Below are positions 38,927-47,500 of a stretch of DNA of 64,000 bases, piece after piece. The notes beneath the pieces are model-generated. The model was not told where the DNA came from. It saw only the letters and a program-made list of their open reading frames with translations, and did not search any database. Position numbers and translations under genes: made by a program. Source of the DNA: an uncultured Oscillospiraceae bacterium (GTDB lineage: Bacteria > Bacillota > Clostridia > Oscillospirales > Oscillospiraceae); the NCBI GenBank assembly GCA_934569225.1, contig CAKTKC010000008.1:42673-106672 (forward strand), given 5' to 3'. Positions within the stretch are counted from its first letter, which is position 1; every line of letters begins with the position of its first letter.

Positions 38927-41467
38927 TTACTTCTGGTAGTGCTCCCGCATTTCTGCCCTTGCCGCTTCCACTTCCTCGTGAAGCTCCCGGGCGGACATCC
39001 GCAGAACGCCGCTTCCGAAGGAGGACAGCTGCACCAGACCGTCGGAGGACGCCACCCGGACGGCGTAGTCCCGGCCGATCTCATGAGCCAGCGCTTCAAT
39101 GTAAGCATCGGCGGTCTGACCTTCCTTGGTGTAGACCACCTGAATGTTGTGGAACTGGCTCTTTTCGCCGGGATTTCCCTTCTGCTTGTAGCCGTCGAAT
39201 ACCACCACCAGACGGCTCTTGGTGAAGCCCGCGTAGCTGGAAAGCCGGTCGCACAGCTGCCGCCGGGCGGCGTCCAGATCGTCCTTTGCCTGCGCCGCCA
39301 GGTCCTCCCAGGCGAAAATCACGTTATAGCCGTCCACGATGATATATTTCTGCCGGGGCGTCCGGATGGTGAAGTCGTCAGTCGCCGGGCGGTTGGAAGC
39401 GCCGTAGACGGGGCGGCGGATGGGGCCGAACTCCCGCTCCATGATCTTTTCCAGCTCCTTGTCATCCAGACGGACGTTGCGGGTGATAATCTGGGGGGCT
39501 TTTTCCTCTTTCAGGCCGCTTTCCAAGTGCATGTAGTCCTTCACCTGATCCCACTTGACGGTGAAGCCCGCCCCGTGGGCGCAGAAGACGGAGTCCGGGG
39601 TGTTGGCCAGATCGGCCTCCGGGTCGTATCCGGTTTCCGCGACGACGGCGTCGGTATTGTGGCAGGGGGCGTAGCCGTGGAGGGTCAGCTGCATCCGCCC
39701 AAGCCCCTGGGTGTAGGCCGCCAGGGTGTCGGCGTAGTCCTTGATCTCCGACGCGGGGACTAGTCCTTTCAGCGTGGACAGCGCCCCGGCGGCCTCCGGC
39801 GCGTCGAACTCGCCGCCCATGGCGCGGATGTCCGTGATGGCGCGGCCGATCTGCTCCGTGGGCATGGTCAGACAGAACGCGTACCATGGCTCCAGCAGGA
39901 CGGATTTCGCCTGCATCAGCCCCTGACGGACTGCCCGGTAGGTCGCCTGACGGAAATCTCCGCCCTCGGTGTGCTTCAGGTGCGCCTTGCCCACCAGCAG
40001 CGTGATTTTCATGTCCGTGATCGGCCCGCCCACCAGGACGCCCCGGTGGATTTTCTCCTCCAGATGGGTCAGGATGAGCCGCTGGTAATTGACATCCAGC
40101 ACGTCCGTGGGGCAGACGGTGTCGAACACCAGACCACTGCCGGCGGGCAGCGGCTCCAACAGCAGATGCACCTCGGCATAATGGCGCAGCGGCTCAAAAT
40201 GCCCGACGCCCTCCACCGTGTTTTCGATGGTTTCCTTGTAAAAGATCCGCTGATCGCTGAGGGTCACGTCCAGGCCGAAGCGCTGCTGCACCAGACTGCG
40301 GAAGACCTCCTGCTGCACCCGCCCCATCATCTGCACGTGGATCTGCCCGTTTTCCCAGAGCAGACGCAGCTGGGGTTCTTCCTCTTCCAGCTGCCGCAGC
40401 TTGGGCAGAACCTGCGCCGGGTCGGCGCCTCCGGGCAGATTTACCCGGTAGGTCATGACCGGCTCCAGCACGTAGGGCTGCCCCGCCGGTTCCGCCCCCA
40501 GAGACTGCCCCGCGTAGGTTTCGGAAAGCCCCGTCACTGCGGCCAGCTGCCCGGCGGAAACTTCCTCCGGGGCGGTAAATTTGTCGGCGGAGTACCGCCG
40601 CAGCTGCACGATTTTTTCCTCCCGCGGCTCGTTCCTTTGGTTGACATAATGCAGAATAGAGCGAACCTTCAGGCTGCCGCCGGTGACCTTTATCCAGGTC
40701 AGGCGGTTTCCCTGGGGATCCCGGGAAATTTTATAGACTTTCCCGGCGAATTCGCCGGGATAGGCTGGTTCCGGGGCGTATTTGTCCAGAATATCCAGCA
40801 GCGTCCCCACACCATCCAGTTTGAGAGCGGAGCCGAAGCAGCAGGGGAACAGCTTCCGTCCGGCGATCAGCGCCCGGAGATTCCCCGCTGTGACGCTGCC
40901 GGTTTCCAGATAGTTTTCCAGCAGCGACTCGTCGCACATGGCGGCGTTTTCCGCGATCTCCTCCGGGGACGCGGTGAAATCCACACAGGCGGGGCTGAGC
41001 TGCTGCCGCAGCTCGGCCAGCAGCTTGTCCTTTCCCATTCCGGGCAGGTCCATCTTGTTGAGAAACAAAAACGTCGGTACCTGATAGCGTTCCAGCAGCC
41101 GCCACAGGGTCAGGGTGTGAGCCTGGACGCCGTCGGTGCCGCTGATGACCAGCACGGCGCAGTCCAGCACCGGCATGATGCGCTCGGCTTCGGCGGAAAA
41201 GTCCACATGCCCGGGGGTATCCACCAGCGTGACGGCGCGGTGCTCCGTTTCCAGCAGTGCCTGCTTGGAAAAGATGGTGATGCCCCTGGCACGTTCCAGG
41301 GCATGGGTATCTAAGAATGCGTCCTGATGATCGACCCGTCCCAAGGTACGCCGCGCCCCGGCTTCATAGAGCATCGCCTCGCTGAGCGTGGTCTTCCCCG
41401 CGTCCACATGGGCAAGCAATCCGGCGCACAGGGGCTTTTTTATGTTGTTCGGCTGTTCTGCGGCCAT
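38927..41467 (-). CDS. TetM-like ribosomal GTPase fused to Rae1/YacP-type NYN ribonuclease
   Basis: The 846-residue protein starts with an EF-G/TetM-type GTPase: AHVDAGKTTL (G1), RGITI (G2), DTPGHVDF (G3), NKMDLPG (G4). EF-G-like domains II-V follow. From about residue 707 a NYN/PIN-like domain follows: IIVDGYNVIFAWEDL, LVVVFDGYKQKGN, TADAYIEALA and VASSDGLVQLSSFGSG, with all four acidic active-site positions kept. That domain matches YacP/Rae1, an endonuclease that cuts mRNA in the ribosomal A site. The fusion joins a factor that enters the A site with a nuclease that cuts there. GGGAGG precedes ATG 41467. Tetracycline resistance is possible but not shown. Confidence 0.9.
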   Translation of the reverse strand: MAAEQPNNIKKPLCAGLLAHVDAGKTTLSEAMLYEAGARRTLGRVDHQDAFLDTHALERARGITIFSKQALLETEHRAVTLVDTPGHVDFSAEAERIMPVLDCAVLVISGTDGVQAHTLTLWRLLERYQVPTFLFLNKMDLPGMGKDKLLAELRQQLSPACVDFTASPEEIAENAAMCDESLLENYLETGSVTAGNLRALIAGRKLFPCCFGSALKLDGVGTLLDILDKYAPEPAYPGEFAGKVYKISRDPQGNRLTWIKVTGGSLKVRSILHYVNQRNEPREEKIVQLRRYSADKFTAPEEVSAGQLAAVTGLSETYAGQSLGAEPAGQPYVLEPVMTYRVNLPGGADPAQVLPKLRQLEEEEPQLRLLWENGQIHVQMMGRVQQEVFRSLVQQRFGLDVTLSDQRIFYKETIENTVEGVGHFEPLRHYAEVHLLLEPLPAGSGLVFDTVCPTDVLDVNYQRLILTHLEEKIHRGVLVGGPITDMKITLLVGKAHLKHTEGGDFRQATYRAVRQGLMQAKSVLLEPWYAFCLTMPTEQIGRAITDIRAMGGEFDAPEAAGALSTLKGLVPASEIKDYADTLAAYTQGLGRMQLTLHGYAPCHNTDAVVAETGYDPEADLANTPDSVFCAHGAGFTVKWDQVKDYMHLESGLKEEKAPQIITRNVRLDDKELEKIMEREFGPIRRPVYGASNRPATDDFTIRTPRQKYIIVDGYNVIFAWEDLAAQAKDDLDAARRQLCDRLSSYAGFTKSRLVVVFDGYKQKGNPGEKSQFHNIQVVYTKEGQTADAYIEALAHEIGRDYAVRVASSDGLVQLSSFGSGVLRMSARELHEEVEAARAEMREHYQK

Positions 41468-41474
41468 AGGAAAA

Positions 41475-41519
41475 CCTCCCTTTGGGTCAATACTGTCCGT
41501 ATTGTACCACAAAGGGAGG
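41475..41519 (-). promoter_or_regulatory. Hairpin, promoter and ribosome site ahead of the GTPase gene
   Basis: On the minus strand CCTCCCTTTG (41519-41510) pairs with CAAAGGGAGG (41484-41475), with an inner CAATAC/GTATTG stem and TTTT following. Read-through RNA from the ABC operon would terminate and hide AAAGGGAGG, the GTPase Shine-Dalgarno. A -10-like TACAAT (41506-41501) lies inside the hairpin, so local transcripts would lack the left arm and expose the site. Confidence 0.6.
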
Positions 41520-41539
41520 CAATCGTCGAGAGGTTTCTT

Positions 41540-43084
41540 TTAGGTGATATCCAGGTCAACCGTGACCTGATAGTAGTCGCAGGCGTGGGCGGTGTAGTTT
41601 TGGATGTTTTCTTTCGAGATCATGTTCATTTGCAGGAAGGAGCAGAAGACGTAGGCGTTGTCGTCCAGGATCATCTGCTGCAGCGTGACCGCCATTTCGC
41701 CCCGCTTGGCGGGGTCGAATTCCTTTGACAGCTGCTCGATCAGCGCCGTGACCTCCGGATTGTCGTAAGCGCCAAAGTTGTAGCTCATGCCAGGAACGCA
41801 GGAGGTGGTGAAGAAATACTGCGGGTCGCCGGAGGGGGCTGTCACCAGCGCGGAAGCGTAAATATCCCAGCTTCCCATGTCTGCCAGAAACTCCCGGCGG
41901 TTTGCGGTGCAGTTGATATCCACGTCAATGCCGATCTCTTTCAGGGACGCCTGGGCGGACTCGGCCAGCAGGGGCAGCTCCTGACGGGAGGGGTAGGTCA
42001 GCCAGCGGACGGTCAGCTTCACGCCGTCCTTTTCCCGGATGCCGTCGCCGTCGGAATCCACCCAGCCCGCTTCCTCCAGAACCGCTTTGGCGCCCTCGGG
42101 GTCGTAGGCCTCCGCCGTGACGTTCTCGCCGCCAAAGGTGGAGAAGCCGTCGGGGAACGCGCCGCTGGCGGCGACGCCGTGACCGTCTAAGAGGGTTTTC
42201 ACAAAGCCCTCCTTGTTGATGCCCATGGCGATGGCCTTGCGGACGGCGGCGTCCTGCATGATGGGGCTGGTCATGTTCATGGAGCCGAAGAAGGCGCGGG
42301 AGGTCTGGATGGCGGAGAACTGATAACCGCCGTTTTCAAAATTGGGGTAGGCCTCATAGGCCATGCCGTAGGCGGCGTCGATGTCCCCGGCCTGCAAGGC
42401 GGCGGAGAGAGTGTCGCCGTTACTAAGGGTGCGGATGGTCAGCTCGTCCAGTTTGGGCGTGCCGTTCCAATACTGGGTGTTGGGGGTCAGGGTCAGATGG
42501 TCGTCCGTGACCAGCTCCTTTACAACGTAGGGGCCGGTGCCAACGACGATGCCGTTTTCAAAATCCGACGCGTCCACATCGATGATGCAGCCGTAGGGGT
42601 CGCCCAGATAGTTCATCAGGGCGGGATTGGGCTCACTAGTGGTGACGGTCAATACCTGGCCGTCGGCGGCCACGTCCACGATCTTCGTGTCGCTGGGGGC
42701 GCGATCGTGATTTTCCAGCAGATGGTTCAAGCACTGCTTTACGGCTTCGCCGTCCATGTCCCGGCCGGAGGAGAATTTTACGCCATCCCGGAGGGTGATC
42801 GTCCAGGTGCAGCCGCCGTCGTTTGTCCAGTCGGTGGCCAGCCAGGGTTCCAGCTCCATGGCGTCGGTGTAATGCACCAGGGTTTCCCCAATGCCGTAGC
42901 GGATGCACGCCCAGCCGTTGTAGGTGCGGTGGGGGTCAACGGTTTCTTCCCAGTTTTCGGAGTTGAAGGTGGTGTCGCCGATGACCATGGTTTTTTGGGT
43001 TTGTGCCGTGCCGGAACTGCCGCAGCCGGTCAGCAGAGCCGCTGCCAGACAGGCAGTCAGCAGGAGAGAAATAATCTTTCTCAT
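41540..43084 (-). CDS. ABC importer substrate-binding lipoprotein (NikA/DppA family)
   Basis: The 514-residue precursor has a lipoprotein signal (LAAALLTGC) and a family 5 extracellular solute-binding domain. WTITLRDGVKFSSGRDMDGEAV, NGIVVGTGPYVVKELV, AFPDGFSTFGG and QYWNGTPKLDELTIR are typical of nickel/peptide binders. Ligand may be a peptide, nickel or a metal chelate; the sequence does not decide. It is the last gene of a five-gene importer operon, placed 55 bases after the second ATPase. Confidence 0.88.
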   Translation of the reverse strand: MRKIISLLLTACLAAALLTGCGSSGTAQTQKTMVIGDTTFNSENWEETVDPHRTYNGWACIRYGIGETLVHYTDAMELEPWLATDWTNDGGCTWTITLRDGVKFSSGRDMDGEAVKQCLNHLLENHDRAPSDTKIVDVAADGQVLTVTTSEPNPALMNYLGDPYGCIIDVDASDFENGIVVGTGPYVVKELVTDDHLTLTPNTQYWNGTPKLDELTIRTLSNGDTLSAALQAGDIDAAYGMAYEAYPNFENGGYQFSAIQTSRAFFGSMNMTSPIMQDAAVRKAIAMGINKEGFVKTLLDGHGVAASGAFPDGFSTFGGENVTAEAYDPEGAKAVLEEAGWVDSDGDGIREKDGVKLTVRWLTYPSRQELPLLAESAQASLKEIGIDVDINCTANRREFLADMGSWDIYASALVTAPSGDPQYFFTTSCVPGMSYNFGAYDNPEVTALIEQLSKEFDPAKRGEMAVTLQQMILDDNAYVFCSFLQMNMISKENIQNYTAHACDYYQVTVDLDIT

Positions 43085-43139
43085 GATGGATTCCTTTCGT
43101 AGTCGATATTTATGTCCTGCCGGACGTCACGGCATAACA

Positions 43140-43907
43140 TCATGATAATACGCTGTCGATTAAGCGTTTGGTGTAATCGTTTTGGGGATTGCGGATGACT
43201 TCATCCGGGGTGCCTTCTTCCACGATTTCCCCGCGGTGCATCACCAGCACCCGGTCGCAGAACTGCTGCACCAGAGAAATATCGTGGCAGATAAAGAGGA
43301 TAGAGAGGTCACGCCCCTGTTGGGTTCTCAGGGCGTTCAGCAGCTCCAGGATTTCCTTCTGCACCGTCACATCCAGCGCGGAGGTGATCTCGTCGCAGAT
43401 CAGGAGCCGGGGCGCGATGGCCAAAGCCCGGGCAATGGCCGCCCGCTGGCATTGCCCGCCGCTGACCTGATGAGGGTAGCGGTCGGCATATTCCGGGGGC
43501 AGGCCGCAGTTTTTCAGCAGGGATTCTACCCGTTCCCGGGTCTCCTTTTGGGAAAGTCCGGCGTTTCGCAGACTTTCGCCGATGCCGTCGCCCAGAGTGC
43601 GGCGGGGGTCAAAGGAATCCGCCGGGGTCTGAAAAACCATCTGCATGGTTCTGTAAACCTCCCGCAGCGCCTTGCCTTTCCGGTTTGTGATGTCCTCACC
43701 GTCCAGAAAAACGGAGCCGGAGGTGGCCTCCACCAGCCGGGCGATCATGTTGACGGCGGTGGTTTTTCCGCTGCCGCTTTCCCCGATGATGGCGAGGCAC
43801 TCGCCGGGGAACAGGTCAAAGCGGATATTTTTCACGGCGGTAAAGTCCGACTGCCCCTGCCGGGAGAAGGTCTTGGTAAGACCGCTGACTTTCAGGATCG
43901 GTTCCAT
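43140..43907 (-). CDS. ABC importer ATPase, DppF/NikE type
   Basis: The 255-residue ATPase has Walker A GESGSGKTT, Q-loop MVFQTPADSFDPRRTL, signature VSGGQCQRAAIARALA and Walker B LLICDEITSALD. PQNDYTKRLID at the end is the typical Opp/Dpp tail. It pairs with the DppD-like ATPase five bases upstream. CGGAGGTGAAGAT precedes the ATG. Confidence 0.92.
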   Translation of the reverse strand: MEPILKVSGLTKTFSRQGQSDFTAVKNIRFDLFPGECLAIIGESGSGKTTAVNMIARLVEATSGSVFLDGEDITNRKGKALREVYRTMQMVFQTPADSFDPRRTLGDGIGESLRNAGLSQKETRERVESLLKNCGLPPEYADRYPHQVSGGQCQRAAIARALAIAPRLLICDEITSALDVTVQKEILELLNALRTQQGRDLSILFICHDISLVQQFCDRVLVMHRGEIVEEGTPDEVIRNPQNDYTKRLIDSVLS

Positions 43908-43911
43908 ATCT

Positions 43912-44691
43912 TCACCTCCGGAGCCGGGGCACGGCGGCAAGAAGCGCCTTGGTATAGTCTGCCTGGGGATTTGTCAGGATATCCCCGGTTTTTCCGTATT
44001 CCACGGTCTTTCCGTCCTTCAGCACCAGCACGTTGTCGGCCATGGCGCCGATGACGCCCAGATTGTGGGCGACCAGGACGATGGCGGTGCCGAAGGTATC
44101 CCGCACCATCCGCATTTCCTCCACCACCTGCTTCTGCAGGGTCACGTCCAGCGCGGAGGTCGGCTCGTCCGCAAGAAGAACGCCGGGGCTTAACAGCATG
44201 GCGGCGGCAATGCCCACCCGCTGCTGCATCCCGCCGGAAAGCTCGAAGGGGTAGCTTGTGAGAATCCGCATCCCGTCTTCAAAGCCCAGCCTGGAAAACA
44301 TGTCCAGCGCCCGTTCTTCAAACTCTGTCCTGGAGATTCTGCCATGCTCCCGCATGGCTTCGTGCAGCTGCGCCCCCACCGTGCGGATGGGGCAGAAGGC
44401 GCTGCCCGCGCTCTGGAAAATATAGCCCAGCTCCGGGCCGCAGAGCTTGCGTAATTCCTTTTGGGGAAGCTGGGTAAGGATTTTTCCCTTATACCGGATG
44501 TTCCCCCCGGTGACGCGGCCCTCATTGCCGAGTAAACCCATGGCCGCCTTGATCAAAGTGGATTTGCCGCTGCCGCTTTCCCCTACAATGCCTAAGATTT
44601 CGCCGGGGGACAGGGTGAAGCTCACATCCTCCACGGCGGGCTGCCCCAGATAGGCGATATCCACATGCTCGTATCTTAGTAAGGTTTCCAT
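43912..44691 (-). CDS. ABC importer ATPase, DppD/NikD type
   Basis: The 259-residue ATPase has Walker A GESGSGKST, YIFQSAGSAFCPIRTV, signature LSGGMQQRVGIAAAML and Walker B VLLADEPTSALD, ending PQADYTKALLAAVPRLRR. The C-terminal cysteine cluster that binds an iron-sulfur centre in many DppD proteins is absent. GGAGGTAACC precedes the ATG, two bases after the permease stop. A longer in-frame upstream extension overlaps the permease and is rejected. Confidence 0.92.
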   Translation of the reverse strand: METLLRYEHVDIAYLGQPAVEDVSFTLSPGEILGIVGESGSGKSTLIKAAMGLLGNEGRVTGGNIRYKGKILTQLPQKELRKLCGPELGYIFQSAGSAFCPIRTVGAQLHEAMREHGRISRTEFEERALDMFSRLGFEDGMRILTSYPFELSGGMQQRVGIAAAMLLSPGVLLADEPTSALDVTLQKQVVEEMRMVRDTFGTAIVLVAHNLGVIGAMADNVLVLKDGKTVEYGKTGDILTNPQADYTKALLAAVPRLRR

Positions 44692-44693
44692 GG

Positions 44694-45542
44694 TTACCTC
44701 CGGCTTTTGGGGTCTGCGTAGTCCCGGATGGTGTCGCCCAGAAGGTTGAAGATCATCACCGAAATGAAAATGGCAATGCCGGGGCTGAAGGTGATCCACG
44801 GGGAGGTGGTCATGAGGCTTCTGGTGTCGCTCATCATGCTGCCCCATTCGGGGATCGGCGGCTTCGCGCCCAGCCCCAGAAAGCTCAGCGCCGCCAGCTC
44901 CATCATCATGGTTCCGATGTCCAGCATGGCCGTGACCAGGATGGGGCCGATGATGTTGGGCAGAATGTGCCTGAAAACAATCTTTGCCGCGCTGCTGCCG
45001 GACAGCCGGACGGCCTTCATCCATTGGGTTTCTTTTTGCGCCAATGTCTGGCTTCGGGCGATCCGGGCGTATTTCGGCCAGGAGATCGCCGCCAGCGCGA
45101 TAATGGCGTTTTGCAGTCCGCCCCCCAGCACCCCCGCCACCGCCAGGGCGAATACCAGGCCGGGGAACGCCAGAAACACGTCGGAAACGCGCATCAGCAC
45201 CGTATCGGTCAAACCGCCGACCCAGCCGCAGGTCACACCCACGGCCGTACCCAGGGTCGTGATGACGGCCACCAGCAAAAGCGTGGAAAAAATACTCGCC
45301 CGGCTTCCGGCAATGACCCGGGACAGCATGTCCCGTCCGTACCGGTCTGTCCCCAGAGGATGGGCTTTGGTAGGCGCCTGCTTGGCGATGTCCAGATTCT
45401 GGAGGTACGGGTCATAGGGCGTCAGGTACTCCGAAAAGAAGGAGCAAACAATCAGGGCGATTGCCAGGACGGAAAAAAGAATCAGGCGGGCTTTCACCGT
45501 GTTTCGCCTGACTGTGCCTATGGAGGTTTTTACGGTCTTCAT
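44694..45542 (-). CDS. ABC importer permease, DppC/NikC type
   Basis: The 282-residue protein has an N-terminal helix followed by PLGTDRYGRDMLSRVIAGSRASI, the DppC hallmark. Five further helices and the ATPase-coupling loop (AVRLSGSSAAKIVFRHILPNI) follow. The start overlaps the DppB-like stop by four bases (ATGA), with translation coupled. Confidence 0.92.
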   Translation of the reverse strand: MKTVKTSIGTVRRNTVKARLILFSVLAIALIVCSFFSEYLTPYDPYLQNLDIAKQAPTKAHPLGTDRYGRDMLSRVIAGSRASIFSTLLLVAVITTLGTAVGVTCGWVGGLTDTVLMRVSDVFLAFPGLVFALAVAGVLGGGLQNAIIALAAISWPKYARIARSQTLAQKETQWMKAVRLSGSSAAKIVFRHILPNIIGPILVTAMLDIGTMMMELAALSFLGLGAKPPIPEWGSMMSDTRSLMTTSPWITFSPGIAIFISVMIFNLLGDTIRDYADPKSRR

Positions 45543-46480
45543 CCCGCCTGCACCCCCAGTCGGATTCTCGGGTCGAGGACGTGGTAGAGAATGTCCGTGA
45601 CCAGATTCACCATCACGTAAATGATCGCCATCCAGACCACATAAGCCTGAATGAGGGGGTAGTCCCGCATGGTGATGGCGTCCACCGCCAGCTTCCCCAC
45701 GCCGTCCCACATGAAGATGCTTTCAATAATGGCCGTGCCGCCGAGTAAGCTGCCGATGGACAGCGCCAGCAGGGTCAGAATGGTGAGCATGGCGGATTTC
45801 AGCACGCTTTTCCACAGGATTACCCGTCCGCGCACGCCTCTTGCCGCCGCGCCGAGAACGTAGTCCGTATTCAGTTCTTCCAGCACCGCGGCTCTGACCT
45901 GCCGCATATACTTGGCGGACATGGCAATGGCCAGGGTCAGGGTGGGGAGAATAGCGCCCTGCACCGTAGTCCCGCCGGAAATGACGGGCAGCAGCTTCCA
46001 TTTTATGGAAAACAGCTGCATCAGCAGCAGCGCCACAAAAAAGTTCGGCAGGCTGTTGCCGATGAAGCTGAAAAACCGCAGAAAATAGTCCGTAAACTTG
46101 TCGTGCTTCACCGCTGCCCAGATGCCCAGGGGGATGGAAATGACCACCGTTGCCCCGATGGAGAGCGCCGTCAGCAGCAGCGTCGCCGGGAGCTTGGACA
46201 CAAACGTCCCGAATACATCCTTTCCGGAGACGTAGCTGACGCCCATATCACCGGTCAGCAGCCCTCTCAGCCATGCGCCATATTGCGTCAGAAAGGGCTG
46301 GTCAAGCCCCAGCTCTGCCCGTTTGGCGTCGATGATCTCCTGCGCCACCGCACCCTTGTCGCCGTACAGCTCGATAATGGCGTCGCTGCCTGCGGCGCGC
46401 ATCATGGCGAAGGACAGGAAGGTAATGCCCAGCAGCACCGGGATCAGCTGCAAAAAGCGCTTGCCTATATATTTGCTCAA
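45539..46480 (-). CDS. ABC importer permease, DppB/NikB type
   Basis: The 313-residue protein starts SKYIGKRFLQLIPVLLGITFLSFAMM, has the periplasmic LGLDQPFLTQYGAWLRGLLTGDMGVSY motif and the coupling loop YVLGAAARGVRGRVILWKSVL. It is a standard six-helix DppB/NikB permease. The start is TTG at 46480 with AAAGGGGAT upstream. It begins 32 bases after the first methyltransferase gene, so that gene probably heads the operon. Confidence 0.9.
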   Translation of the reverse strand: MSKYIGKRFLQLIPVLLGITFLSFAMMRAAGSDAIIELYGDKGAVAQEIIDAKRAELGLDQPFLTQYGAWLRGLLTGDMGVSYVSGKDVFGTFVSKLPATLLLTALSIGATVVISIPLGIWAAVKHDKFTDYFLRFFSFIGNSLPNFFVALLLMQLFSIKWKLLPVISGGTTVQGAILPTLTLAIAMSAKYMRQVRAAVLEELNTDYVLGAAARGVRGRVILWKSVLKSAMLTILTLLALSIGSLLGGTAIIESIFMWDGVGKLAVDAITMRDYPLIQAYVVWMAIIYVMVNLVTDILYHVLDPRIRLGVQAG

Positions 46481-46512
46481 GTTGATATCCCCTTTAGAAA
46501 GCTCACGCTTCC

Positions 46513-47307
46513 TCAGCTTTCCAGCAGACCTGCCTTCCGTCCTTCGATGAGGAACATGGGCGTGGAGGCGTTGTTGATGCGCTCCTCCTTCGTCCAGACC
46601 CGCTGCCAGATGTTCTCGTCGGCGCTCGCCTGAATGCCGAAGCGGCTCAGGACACGCAGATCCCACTGAGGACGGTGCTGCCGGGACAGGGGCGTCTTCC
46701 GGGCAATGGCCTCCATGGCGTCCACGTCCGTTCCGGCGTTTTCGTCCCGCACGTCGGAGACGGCCAGATTCTCCCGATCCCGCCTGTGACCCAGCTCCGC
46801 TTTCTCGTCCCACAGATACCGGTACCAGTTGGCGTCGAAGTTCAGCAGCAGCCCACCGGGAGCGAGAACCCGTGTCCAGTGGCTGTAGGCCTTTTCCGGA
46901 TCGTGGAGATTCCAGGTCACGTTTCGGGTGACCAGCACGTCAAAGCTGTGATCCGCGAACATCAGCTCCTCCGCGTTCATCTGGTGAAAGTCGATCTTGT
47001 CCGCGAGGGCGCCCGCGTTGCGCCGGGCTTCTTCCAGCATGGAGGCGGTATAGTCCACCGCAGTCACCTGATAGCCCATTCTCGCCAGAATGATGGCGAA
47101 GAAGCCCGGGCCGGTGCCCACGTCCAGCACCCGGATGGAGCCGGGCTTCCGTCCCGGAAAACGGGCGGTGATCCGTTCCTGAATGGTGCGTCCCCAGACG
47201 CGCTTCTGGTCAGTCGCCAGCTCCTCCTGATTTACACCGGAGTAGCCGGGGGCGCGGTGCGTCCAGTAGTGGATGTTTTCTTCCTCGTAAGTAGCAAACC
47301 GGTTCAT
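46513..47307 (-). CDS. Class I SAM methyltransferase 1 (importer-linked)
   Basis: The 264-residue protein has the SAM site VLDVGTGPGFFAIILARMGYQVTAVDYTASMLEEA and the motif VTRNVTWNLHDPEKAYSHWTRVLAPGGLLLNFDANW. It is a paralogue of the next methyltransferase (shared HYWT/YWTxRxxxF starts, RNLTW/RNVTW, GGLLLNFDA). Small-molecule methylation is likely; the substrate is unknown. AGGAGG lies six bases before ATG 47307. It leads the five-gene ABC importer, suggesting the methylated product or the importer cargo are linked. Confidence 0.85.
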   Translation of the reverse strand: MNRFATYEEENIHYWTHRAPGYSGVNQEELATDQKRVWGRTIQERITARFPGRKPGSIRVLDVGTGPGFFAIILARMGYQVTAVDYTASMLEEARRNAGALADKIDFHQMNAEELMFADHSFDVLVTRNVTWNLHDPEKAYSHWTRVLAPGGLLLNFDANWYRYLWDEKAELGHRRDRENLAVSDVRDENAGTDVDAMEAIARKTPLSRQHRPQWDLRVLSRFGIQASADENIWQRVWTKEERINNASTPMFLIEGRKAGLLES

Positions 47308-47384
47308 ATGAAATCCTCCTGCCCCCGTCCGACTGTGAGAACAGCGAGGGGGAATTTTGGGAACTTGTGTATTTGTATGGACAT

Positions 47385-47426
47385 ATACTAGCACGGGAAA
47401 AGGGACAGCGGAAGCCCCCCCGGGGG
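47385..47426 (-). promoter_or_regulatory. Promoter and GC dyad ahead of methyltransferase 1 operon
   Basis: Minus strand -10 box TAGTAT (47390-47385). A C5-G7 dyad (47426-47415) lies exactly 24 bases upstream of it. The -35 region is poor, so activation at a class-II-like position near -42 is plausible. The same dyad and spacing occur before methyltransferase 2. Confidence 0.6.
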
Positions 47427-47500
47427 TTGTAAATCGATAAATAATTACGGAAAATAGTGAAATCATGCCGCGGAACCGAAAAGCCCCGCGGCGTTCAAAA

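Noticed and set aside
38927..41467. Simple annotation as a tetracycline resistance determinant
   Set aside because: The GTPase part is TetM-like, but the added nuclease domain and chromosomal housekeeping context do not support resistance as the main role.
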